From: a virus
IMG/VR virus record: IMGVR_UViG_3300037459_000262
Coordinates: 1-50,655 of that record
Strand: one strand, 5' to 3'
DNA length: 50,655 bases
Positions within the stretch are counted from its first letter, which is position 1, and every line of letters begins with the position of its first letter. The notes beneath the pieces are model-generated. The model was not told the origin of the DNA and made no database searches. It saw only the letters and a list, made by a program, of their open reading frames with translations. The translations under genes were made by a program, and so were the position numbers. Shown piece after piece: positions 49,291 to 50,655 of this stretch.

Positions 49291-49484
49291 CTTCTAATCT
49301 TACTTTCTTTATGTATGTGTCATTGGCTTTTGGAGTAATTTTAATAGCCCTTGCAGACAAAATTGATAAAGTATATCCAGACATTCCAACCGAAATAGGA
49401 TGGATAATAGGTAGTATTGCAGCTGTATTATTTTTTGTATGGGTGTGGCGTGTAGATAAAAAATACGAGGCAGTTAAAAAATGA
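49287..49484 (+). CDS. Small membrane protein, 65 aa
   Basis: ATG at 49287 overlapping the previous stop, GGAGG 9 bp upstream. Two hydrophobic segments: FFMYVSLAFGVILIAL and IGWIIGSIAAVLFFVWVWRV; charged ends. Confidence 0.6.
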   Translation: MTSNLTFFMYVSLAFGVILIALADKIDKVYPDIPTEIGWIIGSIAAVLFFVWVWRVDKKYEAVKK

Positions 49485-49759
49485 TAAAGAAAATAAATGA
49501 CTTTTATGTTATTAAAGTAAATGGTGTAACTATCTACTATTCTTTTAATTATATTGTGGCCTTTGATTCTTTTTCAACAGGTCTAGTAATACATGAAAAT
49601 ACCTCTGGTCAGAAAACAGGAAGGCATCTGTTACTAATAGATCCAAATAAAGAAATAATCAGAACAGAAGAACAGGAATTTTTGAAAATAAGAAAAGAAG
49701 TTTTTGCAATGCATCAGATTGATATATCCTTTTCAGTGTGGGGAGGGAAAATATGGTAA
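49481..49759 (+). CDS. Hypothetical protein, 92 aa
   Basis: ATG within ATGA overlap. Beta-rich (INDFYVIKVNGVTIYYSFNY) with a short helical end. The end carries GGGAGG for the next gene. Confidence 0.55.
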   Translation: MIKKINDFYVIKVNGVTIYYSFNYIVAFDSFSTGLVIHENTSGQKTGRHLLLIDPNKEIIRTEEQEFLKIRKEVFAMHQIDISFSVWGGKIW

Positions 49760-50019
49760 ACTCACATGATACAAATGGAAAGCTAGCAAATCATTGTTAC
49801 AACATAAAATGTTATAACTTTACATCAAATCAAGAACTTAACGGTAGATGGTGCTGTGATGAGTGCTTTATAGAATCTGAAAGTGAAGAGCCACGAATTA
49901 CACGAAGAGAATTATTAGAAATAAAAGTAAAGTATGACTGGGACATGGACCCACACGAAAAAAGACAAGTTGTAGAGATGAATATAACAAAATCATTAGA
50001 GAGGCCAAAAATTGATTAA
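49753..50019 (+). CDS. Zinc-binding protein, 88 aa
   Basis: The ATG at 49753 (MVNSHDTNGKLANHCYNIKC) has GGGAGG 6 bp upstream. HCYNIKC and CCDEC flank a short strand: a treble-clef-like site. Acidic helical end. Confidence 0.55.
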   Translation: MVNSHDTNGKLANHCYNIKCYNFTSNQELNGRWCCDECFIESESEEPRITRRELLEIKVKYDWDMDPHEKRQVVEMNITKSLERPKID

Positions 50020-50191
50020 ATCTATTTCATCTCAAATAACAAATGATGAGATGATAAGAATAATTGATTTAGCATTAAGAAGAGTTGTAGAAAATGGGGA
50101 ATCAGAATATAGTAAAGAAGAGCAAAAAATCTTTGATAAAATTAGAGAGATAAAAAAACAACATGCCAAAAAATATGGCAAATTTCTCTAA
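50012..50191 (+). CDS. Small helical protein, 59 aa
   Basis: TTG start overlapping the previous frame by 8 bp, GAGAGG upstream; reads MIKSISSQITNDEMIRIIDL. Basic helical end. Last gene before early promoter 4. Confidence 0.5.
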   Translation: MIKSISSQITNDEMIRIIDLALRRVVENGESEYSKEEQKIFDKIREIKKQHAKKYGKFL

Positions 50192-50204
50192 TTTTTTTTC
50201 TTTT

Positions 50205-50254
50205 TTATTCTTATAATGGGTAACACTTAAGTATAAATATGATACTTAATAAAT
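50205..50254 (+). promoter_or_regulatory. Early promoter 4 with dyad (near-copy of the PCNA promoter)
   Basis: TTATTCTTATAATGGGTAAC, then ACTTAAGTATAAATATGATACTTA. TAAGTAT and ATACTTA form a 7-bp inverted repeat. The similarity to promoter 3 continues into the first codons of both genes. Confidence 0.7.
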
Positions 50255-50341
50255 ATGAAAACACAACAAATAATCGAAATAAACACGACTCAACAAATAT
50301 TTTTTTATAGTCTAGTTGGGAAGATGGAGAAATTAATCTAA
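50255..50341 (+). CDS. 28-aa peptide sharing the PCNA N-terminus
   Basis: MKTQQIIEINTTQQIFFYSL, ending MEKLI; the first six residues equal those of PCNA. The frame follows a duplicated promoter and ends in GGAG...TAATG. It may be a leader or a leftover of the duplication. Confidence 0.4.
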   Translation: MKTQQIIEINTTQQIFFYSLVGKMEKLI

Positions 50342-50502
50342 TGAAAGTCACGTTTAAGCTTGAACTTATTGGGCGTGGTAAAAACAAAGAAGAAGCTAAA
50401 AATGATGCAATAGAGCAATTAAGAAATACAATTCATGATAATGTCGAAATTACATCTTGGCTTGATGTTGTTAAAACTGAAAAGGATGAGGATGAAGAAT
50501 AA
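50341..50502 (+). CDS. Small hypothetical protein, 53 aa
   Basis: ATG within TAATG, GGAG upstream; reads MKVTFKLELIGRGKNKEEAK with an acidic end. TAATG to the next gene. Confidence 0.5.
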   Translation: MKVTFKLELIGRGKNKEEAKNDAIEQLRNTIHDNVEITSWLDVVKTEKDEDEE

Positions 50503-50655
50503 TGAAAGTAAAATATTCAACAGTCTCAGTTGAAAAACAAAAATCACTAAACTTAGAGTCAGCACAAGATATCATTACACCACTTGATGATATAATAGAA
50601 GAAGATGGTTTAATCTCTGAAGTTTTAGAAAAAGAGGCACTAGATGAAATAATTT
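50502..50655 (+). CDS. Hypothetical protein (3' end outside window)
   Basis: ATG within TAATG; 51 codons visible (MKVKYSTVSVEKQKSLNLES...), acidic and helical. The frame runs off the window. Confidence 0.5.
   Translation, partial: MKVKYSTVSVEKQKSLNLESAQDIITPLDDIIEEDGLISEVLEKEALDEII

Noticed and set aside
1-50655. Provirus with integrase and att sites
   Set aside because: No integrase, no host genes and no attachment repeats were seen; both ends are still viral reading frames.

Overview
The window looks like part of the genome of a head-tailed virus (Caudoviricetes-like) of an archaeon. It is strongly AT-rich, and most of its genes start without a ribosome-binding site about 28-29 nt downstream of a TATA-like box, the usual layout of archaeal leaderless promoters. 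It also carries an archaeal-type PCNA sliding clamp. A marine ammonia-oxidising archaeon (Nitrososphaerota) is my best guess for the host, from base composition and promoter style only. No host genes, integrase or tRNA genes were seen, so a viral contig is more likely than a provirus edge.

Layout. (1) 1-25.2 kb, minus strand: virion genes. From promoter-distal to promoter-proximal these are tail fibres and a large tail/hub protein, tail proteins, a head-tail connector, a duplicated tail-fibre cassette (13.1-15.8 kb), major capsid and decoration proteins, scaffold-like protein, a MuF/protease fusion, portal, and an NHL beta-propeller. Nearly every gene or small operon here has the same promoter box, AAATACCYTTA, at a fixed distance from the start codon. 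(2) 25.3-27.5 kb, plus strand: a small terminase-like protein and the large terminase. (3) 27.5-31.2 kb, plus strand: a DGQHR/ParB-like gene, a gene for a Nop/IS110-C-terminal-type protein with a zinc ribbon, and directly behind it about 44 units of a 36-bp array. Each unit is four 9-nt blocks: box NACGAGTCA, variable 9-mer, box TGAAANCCA, variable 9-mer. This matches a TIGR-Tas system (tandem interspaced guide RNA array plus Nop-domain Tas protein), here in an archaeal virus. (4) 31.2-38.6 kb, both strands: short accessory genes (zinc-ribbon, winged-helix, membrane, methyltransferase, DUF333-like), many next to one of seven copies of a palindromic site, GATTCAAT-N4-ATTGAATC. (5) 38.6-41 kb: two non-coding stretches, one with clustered dyads and short iterons, one with about 17 A/T tracts spaced about 31 bp apart; these are origin or partition candidates. 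(6) 39.2-50.7 kb, plus strand: tightly packed early-type operons of small proteins, joined by Shine-Dalgarno sites placed in the end of the preceding gene and by TAATG or ATGA overlaps. Four share a promoter with a conserved upstream box and a dyad over the start region. PCNA heads one of them.

How it fits together: the right-hand operons probably act early (replication, host take-over), the left-hand block late (particle assembly) through one coordinated promoter type, and the middle holds packaging, the RNA-guided system and host-interaction genes controlled by a shared operator. Functions of most right-hand proteins could not be recognised.
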